Source: Coprinus comatus (taxonomy: Eukaryota > Basidiomycota > Agaricomycetes > Agaricales > Agaricaceae). Taken from it: a DNA stretch of 64,000 bases. Below are positions 51,301 through 63,407 of the stretch, piece by piece (position 1 is the first letter of the stretch; every line of letters starts with the position of its first letter). The translations under genes and the position numbers were made by a program. The DNA lies in contig JAWPGT010000058.1 of assembly GCA_034638255.1 (NCBI GenBank), positions 1 to 64,000 of the forward strand, in the 5' to 3' direction. Below the pieces are notes generated by a model. The model worked only from the letters and a program-made list of their open reading frames with translations, made no database searches and was not told the origin of the DNA.

Positions 51301-52435
51301 TATTGTACCATCAGTCATCTTTTTACTCCAGCTTTACTCCCTGAATATGTATGGGTTTTCTCGCGTGCGGTTTCATGGGATCACGCAGCACGGCGATCGT
51401 TCCTAAAATTAGATTGTAAGGATGAAGTCTGAAAAGAGATCAGGAGTAACTTCCGTTGAAATCCAACCCTGTCCTTTCAATGTCACATCAACATTCCTGG
51501 TTTCACCCACTAGACAAGCTGAAGCCGAAGGGAGATGCTTTGGAGAAGCGAGTAGTTATCAGAAAAAGAGTCACCAGTGGCAACTTCAACTTCCATTTTT
51601 TTTTCCTGAATAAGGGCTGATCACTTAGCGGCGTACGCGGCGTTGTTCCAAGTTGATAAGGCAAAGTGTTACTAAGGCTACTCACCGAGATAGCTCACAC
51701 ATACGCGGCCATTCAATACCGTAGTTGTGGTATTCCGTTACATTCTCCAAAATAACTCAAACAAACACATTGCGACCCGATGTGTTGATGATTTGTGCTC
51801 AATCATGGTAAGGTGCCTGATCGGGCGCCTTGACCCTAGACCTGACCAGGGCGGCCTTCCTTGTACGAACGGTACTTGTTGATACAGGAGGCTGGTATTT
51901 TTTTCCATGATGAACTGTCCGGATTTTTCGAATGATTTGAACATGGGAAAAAAGCTGTGAGAATGGGATTTGTGAACCATTCGCCATCTCCTTATCAATG
52001 ACGTCGAAAAAAAACATTGCCAAGGCACCCAAAGGGTTCATCAAGGTTCACGGTTTCAATGTTTCATACATTCTTAGGCTTTGCATAAGCTGAGAGAGAA
52101 GCGGTGATCGATCACTTCTGTAGTATGTGCGTTGAATTGCCCCCCAAGATTTACGCGAAGCCACGAGTATGTAAATTCTAACACATCATCTCGAGACTCA
52201 AGCGAGTCATTACCCCGCTAAAATTTCTTAAGCGAGGGAGAGTACAATAACAACATACGTAATGACATAAGTTATATATAGTTTACTCACAGAAAGTGTC
52301 ATTAAGAAAGATGACGATCCCTTTCTCAATCAAGTTCCTAATACAGTCTTCGTAATTGGTTTGAATGATTGACAAGTGAGAATTTTTTTTAAAGTTAAGT
52401 ACATGTATGTAGATCAATAAATAGCCTTTGAATAT
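48332..52435. other. Long gene-poor stretch
   Basis: About 4 kb without a supportable gene between NAP1 and the dioxygenase. It includes pyrimidine-rich sequence 3' of NAP1 and a degenerate tandem repeat (49290-49830, listed separately). Several small frames have no domain. Confidence 0.4.
49290..49830 (+). repeat. Degenerate ~190-bp tandem repeat, about three copies
   Basis: The block TTTCACA..A(A)GGTA..TGATTGTCT recurs at 49402-49428, 49590-49625 and 49790-49819, about 190-195 nt apart. Each is preceded at a similar distance by a CTGCxxTGCA-like or CACTGC-rich segment and followed by a TTTTCACCA(A/G)TTTTT block (copies one and two). Divergence is high, so the array is old. It does not resemble a known transposon end. 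Confidence 0.55.
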
Positions 52436-54201
52436 TCAAGCTGACTCGATAGCGGGAATTGGAACCTCGGCTTGAGGAGTAAGTCGTACAGCGTGGCGTC
52501 TAAATGCAGGGTCGAAGTCGGGTGTTGCGGAATGAGTGGTAACACGGTTATCCTATAAGAGAAAAACGGGAGGAGAAAGAACGGGGATTAGTAAAGAGCG
52601 CAAGGGAAAAAAGGAACAAGATAAAGGTAGCGAGGGAATGATAAAGGTGATAAAGAATCTAATCTTATATGCTCCACGGGCCGCATCATGATGCAAAAGA
52701 AGACATGCAATATCCGAAAGGCACCGTACAAAAACCGCAACTGCGAACTTACCCAAACTACAACAGTACCAGGCTCGTATGTAGCCCGAATATGGAAATC
52801 AGCGCCCTTGGCGATGTGGTCGAAAAGGAACTTGAGAAGGTAGTTGGATTCTTCCTTCTTGAAACCCACGATATGACGGGTAAATCCCTGATTTACATAG
52901 AGGGCCTTCTCTCCTGTAACAGGGTGAACACGAACAAGAGGATGCTAGATGTAAGTATATTTGCAGTGGCGATGTCAAAATGATAAGTTAATCAAAATTC
53001 TGAGCGAAGCGCGAACCTCTGTTTCAATCGGCTCTCTGCGGACAGGTCCATTATGTGCCCGGGAATAATTTGCCTGGGCTACCGCCGAATGAACGGCGCG
53101 GAGACCTTCCAAACGCTTCTTGAACTCGGAGGAAAGACGGTTGTAAGCTTCCACCTGGGATAGGAACAATGTGTCGCCTCCTGTGGTAGGCTACATCATG
53201 AATCATGATGTCGTAAATACAAGTTGTTGAATGTCATAGAGTGATGAGTAAAGTCGGATCAAAGAGTCAATCATTATCCCCACCGATCAGTGTATAAGTG
53301 AGCAACATACCTGGTCTAGGATGAAGAAGAATGTAGTACCAGGTGGCTGCTTCTCGTATGAAACATCAGAATGCCAACTTGTCAGGTTAATTTTGTCACC
53401 ACCAATGTATTCTATCAACCTGTCTTCTTTGGCATCACGATAGACTGTAAAGAATGGAAAATACCACGTGAGGAGTCAGAAAAGAAGTTCGTCACTTTTG
53501 CTGTGAAAAATTGCGATAGATGCGCCACGTACCGACATGGAATTCGGGGTAGCCTTTGACATTTCCAGATGTGGGATGCCTATGGATGGGACCGAAGTGT
53601 CTAAAACGTGACAAAAATAAGTCACCAACTGCGGCGGTTGTTTGAACAAAAAAACAAGTAATCACCTCGCGATCTCGATTTGTTTATCAGCACCGAGATC
53701 CTTGAAATCCTGGTCACGGAATACGAGGACCTTCCGCTCGGCGGCATAGAGAGCAAGTTCATCAAGACCTTTTTGCGGAAGTTGAGAAATTTGGATTCCG
53801 AGGATCTCTGTGCCGATATAAGGACTTATATCCCGAACTTTAGTGTTCGAATTGAGTAGATTTGGTTTGGCAGGATTTGCTCGTGCTCCGACATCAGTGT
53901 GCTCTATTAGAAACAAAAAAAAAACAATTGTTTCAGCTTTTCATTAACGGAATCTTAACTATTATATTTACCGAATAATTCAGTCGGGGGGAATTTCTCG
54001 TTGACATCGAAATATGGATAGTAGAATGGGTACGATGGGCCCTTTGTGTTTTATCATTAATCAGAACTTTATATGCTTAAGGATCAATACAAAATTTATA
54101 CTCACGGAGTCAGTAGTAGAATCCTCGACCTGCAGTTTCACCTCGGTTGCAACATTGTCCACTTGGATATCGGAGAGTTTTTCAGCAACTGAAGGAGCCA
54201 T
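52436..54201 (-). CDS. TauD/TfdA-type 2-oxoglutarate dioxygenase
   Basis: Fe(II)/2-oxoglutarate oxygenase of the taurine/alkylsulfonate dioxygenase group (yeast Jlp1-like), which releases sulfite from sulfonates for sulfur supply. About seven exons from ATG 54201. Visible landmarks are RDISPYIGTEILGIQISQL, RKVLVFRDQDF, HFGPIHRHPTSG (about 53565-53600), the metal-binding NLTSWHSDVSYE (His-x-Asp, about 53350-53385), GDTLFLSQVEAYNRLS and HPLVRVHPVTGEKALYVN. The distal metal His is in VTTHSATPDFDP after the last intron, followed by FRRHAVRLTP with the 2-oxoglutarate-binding arginine. It ends at 52436. All three metal ligands and the arginine are present, so it should be active. Substrate within the TauD group is inferred. 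Starvation control by sulfur is usual for the family, but nothing in the promoter proves it. Confidence 0.88.
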
Positions 54202-54968
54202 TTGAGTATGCGTATGAGCGTCTTGGTTTAACAATTGTCTTGAGTTTGGAAATCACGACGAAGTTATCCCGGTAGCGATGGCTTTGCTTTTATAGAGACT
54301 TTTCACCTAGTTCTATTGCTTGGATCTCGAACAATGAGCAAATTTCAGAAGTTGACGACGCCATCGTAGTTGCACCTTCTGTGAACCCATTTACTCTATC
54401 TTGAATCAGAGTTCTCAGCACGCAATAATGTTCGATCCTTAGAGTCTGCTCCGTGCTTCTGTATCCGGTCATAGATCATATGATATATGAAATGATACCA
54501 AGTAACCATTATTACTCTTTCAACGTCAAATGGTTGAAATGATGTGCTTGATCTTGGTGATGGCGCAAGTCAAGCCTGAGAAACGTATTGTAACCATTTA
54601 TGAGTTCATTTGTAGTCAGTGGCACATACAAATTTGACACTGATAAGAGCAACGAAATGCACCGCATGATGGCGACCGCAGTCAAATATACTTGTCACGA
54701 TGTCGAAGTGTGAATCTGATCTTAACCTTTGAACTTCAAAATCACGTCATTCAATCAGGCAACAAGTGAGTTCTAATGAGCTCGGCGCAAACTCGAAATC
54801 ACAGTAACATCGCAGGTGTGATTTATTACAAAAAAAGTAGACAGAGTGATACATGGAAAGGATTAGTGATACATGAGTGATATAGTAAAGGGGAAGAGAT
54901 GGTCAGATCCGTCAAATTAAATTGAAAAGATAATCCTCTATGAAATCTGACTCGCCCCCAGCGAACCC
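54202..54968. other. Intergenic stretch
   Basis: Promoter of the dioxygenase gene and 3' flank of the fasciclin gene. No gene is seen. Confidence 0.4.
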
Positions 54969-56706
54969 CTACCAAGCAGGTGAACCAAGGTTGGCTTTAG
55001 TTGAATCACGGGGTGCCCGTTGGTAACGATTAAGAGCGGGAGCAGAGGTTGACGAAGTACTGTCAGTGGAGGTCGAAGAGCCTTCAGAGGAAGACGATTG
55101 GGTCGAAGACGATTCCATAGACGAAGAACCGCTAGTCGATGATTCTTGTGCCCCAGAGCTGGTGAGAGTAGCATAACCAGCTCCAATAGGAAGGGTGTCA
55201 GTAGAACTCATGGCAGATGCGGCCGAGGTTGCTGATTCATAACTAAAAGAAGAGGTGTCAGAAACAAGTATGATGAAGACAGAGAGCACAGGAAGACTGA
55301 CGCTGAACTAGCCTGTTGAGGGTCGCTGGCGGTGTCGAGCAGAAGGTTGTCAATAATGTGGAAAACACCATTTTTAACAAGAACATCGGGTCGGATGATT
55401 TGCGCGCTGCTTCCGTTCTGGTTTTGTACGAAAAGTCCAGAAGTATTGTAGGAGACGGAAAGTGACTCCCCAGCGGCAGTGATGAAGTTGACCCCAGATC
55501 CGGAGGCAGTTGCATTCTTCAAATCCGGAGAGTAGATGCTAGTGCCGTTGATGATCTATGGAAGAGGTCAAGTAAATACATGCGCACCAGGGTAAATAAA
55601 TTAAATGGTACTTACATGATTACCGAGTATGGCGTATAAAGCAGTCTGGTTACTTTCGTACTGACTCAAGATTTGCTGAGCCTCCTGTAATGCTTCGTCA
55701 TTGGGAACAAAAAGCGTGTAGCCGGAGACTTCTTCTAAAGCTTCGAGGGCGGTGATATTAGTGCCGTTTGTGGAAGCAATGGTAGCCTGTTGCAAAAGGT
55801 TCTGAATGCCGGTGGCATTCGTTGCTTCGAGAGCGGTGGACAAATTTCCAGGCGGAACGATAAAGCCATCAACCGAGCTCAACAAGAGATTCTGGAATGT
55901 CGATGAGTTGGTGACGGTAACATTGTGACTAGAGTATTGTGATCAGTCGACAACACAAAATTCAGGAGAGTTAAGTTGGCTTACGCTTGATTAAGAACAG
56001 TAACGTTGCCATCAGGTCCATCTCGTGTCCAGACAAGAACTTGTGCCTTGCCACCTTCCAAGTGAACAAGGTCGGAGGAATTGAGGAGGGTACGACCAAT
56101 TGTGACGTTAGGGTAGATACCGCTGAGGATTGGAATGGACGATGAGTTGCCCCCACCGCTTTGAGTTGAATTTCCAGATCCATCATCTTGACGTCTGTAC
56201 CATTCTCGCCTTGCTGCCTGCGTCTGGGTTGCGGTGGAGGACTCGGAGTACGACTCTGTTGAAGACTGGGTTTCTGTAGTTGAAGATGTAGCCCCATCCT
56301 CCCCTCCACCACTTGTTGACGAATTAGATGTTGAATTCTGGAAGTCGCCATGAACGAAGTGGTAAGAAAGATACTGAGCTGCAAGATCGGTGTTGTCCGA
56401 GACCTCAGTCGACAAGTTCTGAACTAATACAGGTGTCAGCGCCAGGTACATGAATTGGAATAAAAGAGACTCACAAGCAGAGTTCGAAGGCACGAACATC
56501 GTATAGTTTCCGTCCTGCAATTGTGACAACCATTGCTGGGCGCTATCGCTGCTGTTGGCCGACGATAGTAAATTTGCGGTCCTCGTGTGACCGATGTCGT
56601 TCAAATGCTCAACGAGCTGTTGCAAATAAGATCCAGAGCCCGAGTCCTGAGCGAGGATGACTGGGAGGATGGCAGAGAGCACGGAGAAGGTGTAAGAAGA
56701 CAACAT
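54969..56706 (-). CDS. Secreted protein with two fasciclin (FAS1) domains
   Basis: FAS1 proteins mediate cell-surface adhesion and matrix contacts. Five exons are predicted. ATG 56706 starts a clear signal peptide (YTFSVLSAILPVILAQ). The first FAS1 domain begins YLQQLVEHLNDIG with NYTMFVPSNSA, and an LSYHFVHGDF motif marks its second half. A Ser/Thr/Gly-rich insert splits it before GIYPNVTIGRTLL and NVTVLNQA. The second FAS1 domain has IQNLLQQATIAST, YTLFVPNDEAL, YAILGNHV and NGVFHIIDNLLL (about 55350-55385). A GTCAGT..TTTTAG intron near 55240-55308 leads to a Ser/Thr-rich tail, probably heavily O-glycosylated. The tail ends LGSPAW without the hydrophobic stretch needed for a GPI anchor, so it is predicted to be soluble or wall-associated. 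Confidence 0.88.
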
Positions 56707-56750
56707 TTTGAAGGCCGAGCGAAGCTGAGGGTTCCTGGGATCTAAATCAC

Positions 56751-56758
56751 TTTATATA
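56751..56758 (-). promoter_or_regulatory. TATA box of the fasciclin gene
   Basis: TATATAAA on the minus strand, 45 nt upstream of the ATG at 56706. Sequence and orientation fit; the distance is short, implying a very short 5' UTR. Confidence 0.5.
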
Positions 56759-57094
56759 CCACATTCCTAGCATGATCATAGACTCTACAGTTCTCCTGTT
56801 CATGCATGTCAATCAGTGTTTGAAGCGTCATTGTGGGAGCCGCGAGACATGCCCAAAGGTTAGTGTGAGGTAAACGACCATATCCATAGACTACCGTGAT
56901 CACAGTTTCAGAATATGGAAAGGAGTAGTGAAATAAGTTCGAACGTCTTGACGGTATGGGACTGATGCATTGAACTAAGTTTAGCCGCCTGTTGAGGGGT
57001 GCTTATGTAATGTGATGCTGAAGTGACGAATGACAAAACTTTCACATCCCCAGCTACGCGACTTCCACCACACCTACACGCACAACCTTATACA

Positions 57095-57383
57095 ATGGCT
57101 CGTCGTTCAACTCCTTCAGCTCAACCATCTTACCTTCCTCACCCTATGAGTGCCCCGAGACGTACTCTAGACGACCCCAATGAATCGGCCTTCTCTAGGT
57201 CAGTTTCTTGTTGAAAGCCAAGGCCTCATGCTTACCGCAGACGGTGCTTCCAGGTTCTTCCGTACCGAAATTTGGGCCCCCGAAAAACTTCCCGGAAATA
57301 TTAACATTCTCGCGGCAGTTACCATGTTTGTTGGTGGAATTGCTGCTGTTAGAACATGGGGCGAACTAATGATTCCTGCTTAA
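57095..57383 (+). CDS. Small tail-anchored protein, Tom6-like
   Basis: A 77-residue protein from two exons (57095-57198 and 57254-57383) joined by a GTCAGT..TTCCAG intron with the frame preserved. The N-terminus is basic and Ser/Pro-rich. The C-terminal half reads FFRTEIWAPEKLPGNIN, then one membrane helix (ILAAVTMFVGGIAAV) and the end RTWGELMIPA. A PEN-like turn, single helix and short W-x-E-hydrophobic-P end resemble fungal Tom6/Tom5-type subunits of the mitochondrial outer-membrane import complex, where such proteins stabilise Tom40. The match is by general pattern, so other small mitochondrial membrane proteins remain possible. The upstream frame beginning at 57023 is probably UTR. Confidence 0.6.
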
Positions 57384-59693
57384 TTTCGATTTATCCTTGT
57401 TGGTTCGTGCTCTTTCGAATGTTCTCGTGCCATATTTGTTTTTAACACTTCTTACAGTGTCGGTTTTTAACGAAGTACCCGCGCACCGCTATATGTCATT
57501 GCTACTTGATAGGCTATTCGCATCTCAAGTATACTACACCCCCCACCGAGTTATTGTTCCATCCAATATCATTAATATCTTGTAACCTCATGTCCACTCA
57601 GTAACCTTGGTTTTGAGCGTTCAAGAGGCTTGGTCAATCCACGAAACGCTTATCACACCCACAAAACATTGTTGTTAACAAGTCGCCGAATTCGAATAAT
57701 ACACTAATTAATACTTGACTTTTGAGATGCGTTGACGTAGTGACTTAGAATGCAGTGAATCATATTTATTTCGCGTATAAGACTCTCGAGCTTGAAGTTA
57801 CCCAAGGCCAAGAGGCCCTTGATTTGATTATACCATTTTTATACACGCTGATTACCATGATTCTATCCGGAGAGTCCAATGTCAATCAACGCAATGAACG
57901 CTTGACGTTTGAACCCGAACCACCTTGAACGTTTGAACCCTAGGACGGTTCATCGGTGTTTCAATCCCTTGGGCCCTTTAAAACGCACTCGAACGGCATT
58001 TTAGGCTCAGTCCCATCATGGACATGGATCTATCTCCCAAACTTGTCATAGATACTTGAAGTTTACCCCAAGCAACTCGGATTTGGATTCCCTGATACAC
58101 ACTCATCCCGATTGGTAGGACCTTCTCGCCCCGCCATACCCGTCATAGGGAGCTTATAGTAACAATGTTGTTCAGGTGACAACTTGTCAACGCGCATGAG
58201 TTGATCATGAACATTCTACGTCCATTTTCAATGTGCGATCATCGGAGGTGGATTGACTGACCTCATTCCGTTCCGAATTCAATAGAGTATTGTAGTATCA
58301 GAAAGTTTAGAGTGAATGAATTGATGTGTAACAGTTATATTTCCGTTCAATAGAATACATCCGGCGGCTTCCAACAGACACTTTTTTATTCTAGTGAATG
58401 AATAAGTTTCTGTCGTGAGAACTCGGAGAAGAATCTTATTTTATCTATAACATAGAAGTATTTTAACCTCAGCATTCGCTTCTTTTTTTTTTTGGCTTCG
58501 CAGAATGGAGTTCTTGCTTGGCTCTTATGAGGTGGTTCGTCTTTACACTTTAGCGTGAATCATGTGCTACAGAATGTTCTGATATCTTCGCATCTTTACC
58601 GAGGTTTATAAGACCATCTTATCCACAAAAATATACCAGTCAAGGTCAAGTAAAATGAATTGGAACTGCTCCTACGTCACTTAACAGCGTTACAGCCACA
58701 AATTCATTCACTTTCATTGCCTGATGGCTTCCGGGATGATCATGATGGGCTCGGTGAACCACGTTGACAAAGAATACAATTTGCAAGGATACATTTATAG
58801 CTGAGCATATATCAAGGTAGGGATTAACCGAGATGCACTTGATGCACTTAGTATGATCATTTCAAGAATAGAAGGCTGATGAACATCTTTTCCAAGTTCG
58901 GCCAGAAACAATTGGCCAGATCGCCCGAGCTCACAAGCTCAAACTATACATCCTTCCCCCATCATCAAAAACACTAAACTTACATTGAACTTAAAGTCAG
59001 TGAACCAGTTACCATTTAGAGGGTGTCTCACACCAGAGGTTTGAAACGAGGGAGATTCAAGGTCTTCTCTGATTGTCGATATGTTGCAACCGCCACAATA
59101 TAGTACCGGGCTGTAAAAATATAATGGCTGCGGCACCGTTATTATTGGGATTGACTGGTGTATGGATTCTAGAGAAAATCTCCCATGCTGGAACGGACAT
59201 GCTTCGGCTGGAACGAGGTTGTTTTTGCTTTACTATGCCACATGACCTTTCACGAGAAGGTTCTTCAACAACGAATCAGGTTACTATCTACCGCCACTTG
59301 ACAGTCGAAACTCCAAAATATCGCCGGTGTTCCCTTGGCCAAGGCGGAAGACGAGAGGTCGTCCATTTTCAGAGATCTACAGTGCTTGACTCCTCTAAGG
59401 ATTACTGATACACTTCATTGATAACTCCGATAACATATGTAATCCCGGAGAACCCTAGCCACTGAGATAATCCTGGTCAAGTGATCGATCATTCAGAAGA
59501 TTTGTTGCACGTGCGAAAATGGAGGCACTCGTCGAAGCTCTATCATGTACCCATTTTTAGTTCAATCGCAACGCTGATGTGTTTCAATGCAAAGAACAGT
59601 TGAAGCACTGACAGATAGTGCTTCGTCTTGCTCAATCTCATCAAATAACTAATCAGTTTCAAATAAGTATAACTAAATACATTAATACTACAA
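57384..59693. other. Gene-poor stretch
   Basis: No gene is supported. Around 59070-59400 the plus strand has protein-like pieces (for example QSKLQNIAGVPLAKAEDE) broken by stops, which could be a relic. Nothing else is seen. Confidence 0.35.
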
Positions 59694-60971
59694 CTACATC
59701 TTGGCTTTAATCAAGTCCTTATAATCTTCAGGCTGGAGGAGAGAATGTGGGTAAGGAAGGAACTGAGTACGCAAATGCTCACTTCCACCATCAACAGGTA
59801 GTACTTGACCTGTGATGAAGGCAGCAGCATCACTGAACAAGAAGACAGTAGCATTGGCAATATCCTTGAGGTCTCCCATACGTCCAGCAGGATATGCTGG
59901 AAGCCACTCATCTGATATTCCCTTTGGCGATAATCGGTCCATTCCTTCCGTTCCAGCAATAGGGCCCGGAGCTATGACATTCGAACGTACTCCATGAGGA
60001 CCTTCTTCCACTGCCAACACGGCCGACAATGCATCAACACCGGCTTTGGCTGCTGAGACGTGGACCTGGTAAGGTGTGCCTACATAAAAAGGGTTAGTGG
60101 CCCTTTCGACAGACATTCTAGCATCTGACCACATACCTTTATAATGGAGTGTTGCACTAACGTGGATATATGAACCCTTGGAAGCACGAACATAGGGAAT
60201 TGTTGCCTTTATGGTGTTGTAAGTTCCAATCTGAGGGTTGTAAGAGGTGAGTGGCTTTTTGGCATGTAGTTGACGTTCATTCGGCGCACCGTATCGATTT
60301 CCATTACGGTCCGGAAGGCATTCTCAGAGATACCAGAGATAGGTGCAAGGAAGTTGCCAGCAGCACCTAATTAAAAGATGACCGTTACTAGATGGTACAG
60401 GTAAACCAGTTTCTTAATTGCACTTGCCGCAAATGACATAGTCGATTCTGCCGAACTTTTCGATAGTCTTCGCCACCGCTTGCTTCAATGTCTCAGGTTG
60501 TCTGACATCGGCCTGAGCGGGGATACAGATGCGGCCTGTTGCTTGCGTTAATTCTTGAGCAGTTTTGGTGAGACGGTCGAGCCTAAGTAGTAAGAGAGGT
60601 GGGTATTTGAGGAAATTGAGGTTGTGCCGCAACCGTCAGCCGTTGATTCCAAACCCAAATAAAGGTCGAAATACCCACTTTCGACCAACAATAGTTGCAT
60701 GAGCACCATGTCGCATCTATAAAATAGATTGTGATTTTTTCCAAATTAGGAACAATGTGTCGACAGAAAAAGCGGGGTAAAGAAAGTAGTAATGTACCAT
60801 TGCTTCAGTCATACCGCGGCATATTCCAGAACCTCCTCCAGTACAGAATAAGACTTTACCCTTGAACAAGTCTGGTTTAAAAATTGAGGTCGAGTCAACA
60901 ATAGGTTGGACATAAGCAGCTGGGGACATTGTGGGGTTGAATGTGCGTCCGTTTGACAAAACGGATCCCAT
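59694..60971 (-). CDS. sps19: Peroxisomal 2,4-dienoyl-CoA reductase
   Basis: Short-chain dehydrogenase/reductase that uses NADPH to reduce 2,4-dienoyl-CoA intermediates, allowing beta-oxidation of polyunsaturated fatty acids in peroxisomes (yeast Sps19, mammalian DECR2). Five or six exons from ATG 60971. The dinucleotide-binding motif is FCTGGGSGICRGM (about 60805-60845), then VGRKLDRL and ADVRQPETL. IDYVICGAAGNFLAPISG carries the family NFL motif. After that come ASKGSYIHVSATLHY, GTPYQVHVSAAKAGVDAL with the catalytic Lys, and NVIAPGPIAGTEGMDRL, the characteristic segment of this subfamily. The protein ends AKM, a PTS1 variant of SKL, consistent with peroxisomal import. Every subfamily landmark is present and the gene looks intact. 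Confidence 0.92.
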
Positions 60972-61986
60972 CTTAAATCAAGCTTGGGTCAAAGAGTGAT
61001 TGACGCGTGGCACCGGCTTCCGGCATTTACCATAAGCCGATTATTGCTTCACTCAAATTCTAATTCCCAATCCATCACGAACCTTCGCAAACTTGGTCGT
61101 GTAAAGGCTATTTCAAGGATGGGTGGAATCTTTGCTATTATAAATGAGATTAGGGGCTGTATGGATACTATTGCTCCGTGAAGTCCACCATGAAGTTAAA
61201 TTCGTGTGAGCCATCACCTCTGGCGAGTCACTGAGTATAAAGACATGAGAACTTATCTCTATGGCCCATACCCATGTATTCAGCCACTACCAGAGGCGGG
61301 GGATTAGTTCACCTTCGAACCAAAGGTAATATAGAATATTAATGCGACAAAGCATATACGCAAAAATGTTGTGAATATTACCCTCGACTAAGGCCTAAGA
61401 TCTTCATCCCCCTATCCGTTGTAATATTGGATTTGTAGGTCTAGTGGAGATGATTGGCTAACTTATATCATATATCAATGATGGTTGTATTCTTATACAT
61501 AGGGCCTTATGATAATTTGGCTATGAATATGAACCATTCCTCACTACCTTCAGGGTCAATACATCCATTTAGATCGTATTGAATACCCAATTTCAAATCT
61601 CTGTATTCCGGCGGGAGAAACACGATCGGATGAATAATTTGAATAGGAAGGAATTTTTGCGAGATTTGAATTAACCCCAAACTCGCTGACCCTCAATAGA
61701 ACTTTCAATTCAATTCATGTTAAAACAGTCTGTATTGTTGTAAATAGGCAATTATTAGCCTTGTGGGGTAATGAAGAGAGGTACAGAATGTGAAAATTGA
61801 TATAGATATGCGAAGAACCCAACTCGCAAGTCCAAAAAATGAACCGAAAGAGAATGAATGCACATATGATACACAAGAAAAAACAGCGGTAAGCTGAGCA
61901 GTGTCAGAATACGATTATAGACATGATAGCGTATACGAGAGAGGGGCTGGGATAAACGGCAACTGCTGTCCTGATGACAATGAGAA
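60972..61986. other. Intergenic stretch
   Basis: Promoter of the reductase gene and 3' flank of the HMG-box gene. No gene is seen. Confidence 0.4.
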
Positions 61987-63407
61987 TTACTCTCTAGACC
62001 AGTATCCATGGGAAGAACTCGATTCTGAAGATGGCATTCCAGGGTGGTTGAAGGATGAGATTCCGGGAACAGAGGTCACGCTTCTTGAAATAGTTGATGG
62101 ACGCTGAGTTGGGTAGGGTAGCTGGTTGCGGGCGGGATAATTTGCGGGACTGATAGAGGGCGAAGGAATGAACGAACGAGATTCGTAACTCCGGCTTCCA
62201 TGTGAGGCAGTGGAAGCCTCGTAGTGACTTGCTGGTACTGGCGAAGGCGATGAAGAATATTGGCTCAAATTATTTTGGCTAGGAGTGAATGGGGTTGTAA
62301 GTGCGTGAAATTGGTTATTGGTGGTACTGGGTGCCCCAGCAGCTGGCCACGAGCTTTGAGGCGCCGTTGATGCATAGGGCTCGACTTTTGAGCTTCCTAG
62401 AGGTAGTAGGCGATCGTGGCTTTCGCTATTAGGCCATGAGCAGGGCCCTCGTCCAACCTTATGGTTCTGCCAATTGTCAGAGGAATTCACAGGCTCGTAA
62501 ATGGATGAAGGGCCTGATGGAGTGTTAGAGTATGGATAGCTGTATGGTCCATGAGTGTTTTGACCAAGACGGGAAGGAGGGATATCTTGGTGTAAACGAT
62601 CTGAAGCGGGGTACTGTAGACGGGTATCACGGAAACTATCCGAAGGAAGTCCGTAGCGAGAGCTATATCGATTGTGGTTTTCGTAAGGTGACCCTTCGTG
62701 TGAAACACGAGAATAATGCCCAGCGCCGCTTGGATCAAATGCTTCCTCATCTGTGTGAGGGGAATCCCCGAGTTCATGTCCGCTGATATCGTCCAGATGG
62801 GAGTTGTCTAACTGGCGCAGCCCCGCAAAGTCTCCTCGTCGATTCTTCCTCTTGGAGTTATTAGGCCTACGTCGGTATACATAATCGGGGTATTTTGAAT
62901 TGAAGTTATCCTTCAAGATTTTGGCTTGATCGAGGTAGAATTGCTTTTCTGACTGAAATAATCCATGTTATAATATATTCTCAGACCAGAAAATCGTGCT
63001 TACCATTGGCATTGAAGTCCATTCTTTACTTAACAGCTTGCTAATCTCGCCCGTGCGCATAGCCTGATTCTCAGCAGAAACTTGAGGTCTCCTTCGACGA
63101 GCAAATATCATGAAGGCGTTCATAGGACGTTTTGGAGTACCATCGGCATTCAGGGTTTGAGATGTTAGAGAGATATCTTCTATACGAGTGGCAGGTGAGA
63201 AAAAGCAGGCTAACCAAGGTGAGGAAGAGGAAACGAACCCTCAACTTCAGCTTCAATCCTCTGGCTTACAGAACCACCCTCTTCCGAGCCCGATAACGAC
63301 CCCCGTTCCTCCAGTCGCTCATTGTTTAGTGGTGGCAGAAGGTCTCCATTGCCATTAGCCCTGGGACGCGTTGTAGAGGACGCGTACGGAGGATCGTATT
63401 GGGTCAT
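61987..63407 (-). CDS. HMG-box transcription factor
   Basis: Sequence-specific HMG-box regulator of the MATA/SOX type. Three exons from ATG 63407. Exon 1 is a disordered acidic/basic leader. Exon 2 (about 63002-63185) begins the HMG box with DGTPKRPMNAFMIFARRRRP and EISKLLSKEWTSMPM. After a short intron (near 62950-63001), exon 3 continues SEKQFYLDQAKILKDNFNSK and the SOX-like end YPDYVYRRRPNN with a basic NSKRKNRR stretch that may be a nuclear signal. The remaining ~270 residues are Ser/Pro/Tyr-rich low complexity, as in activation regions. Fungal SOX-type HMG factors often control mating, fruiting or stress. No mating-type locus companion (homeodomain genes, pheromone receptor) is visible here, so the role is open. 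Confidence 0.88.

Noticed and set aside
61300..61340. TTCGAACC block as possible tRNA B box
   Set aside because: Flanking bases do not form a T stem and no A box lies at the right distance.
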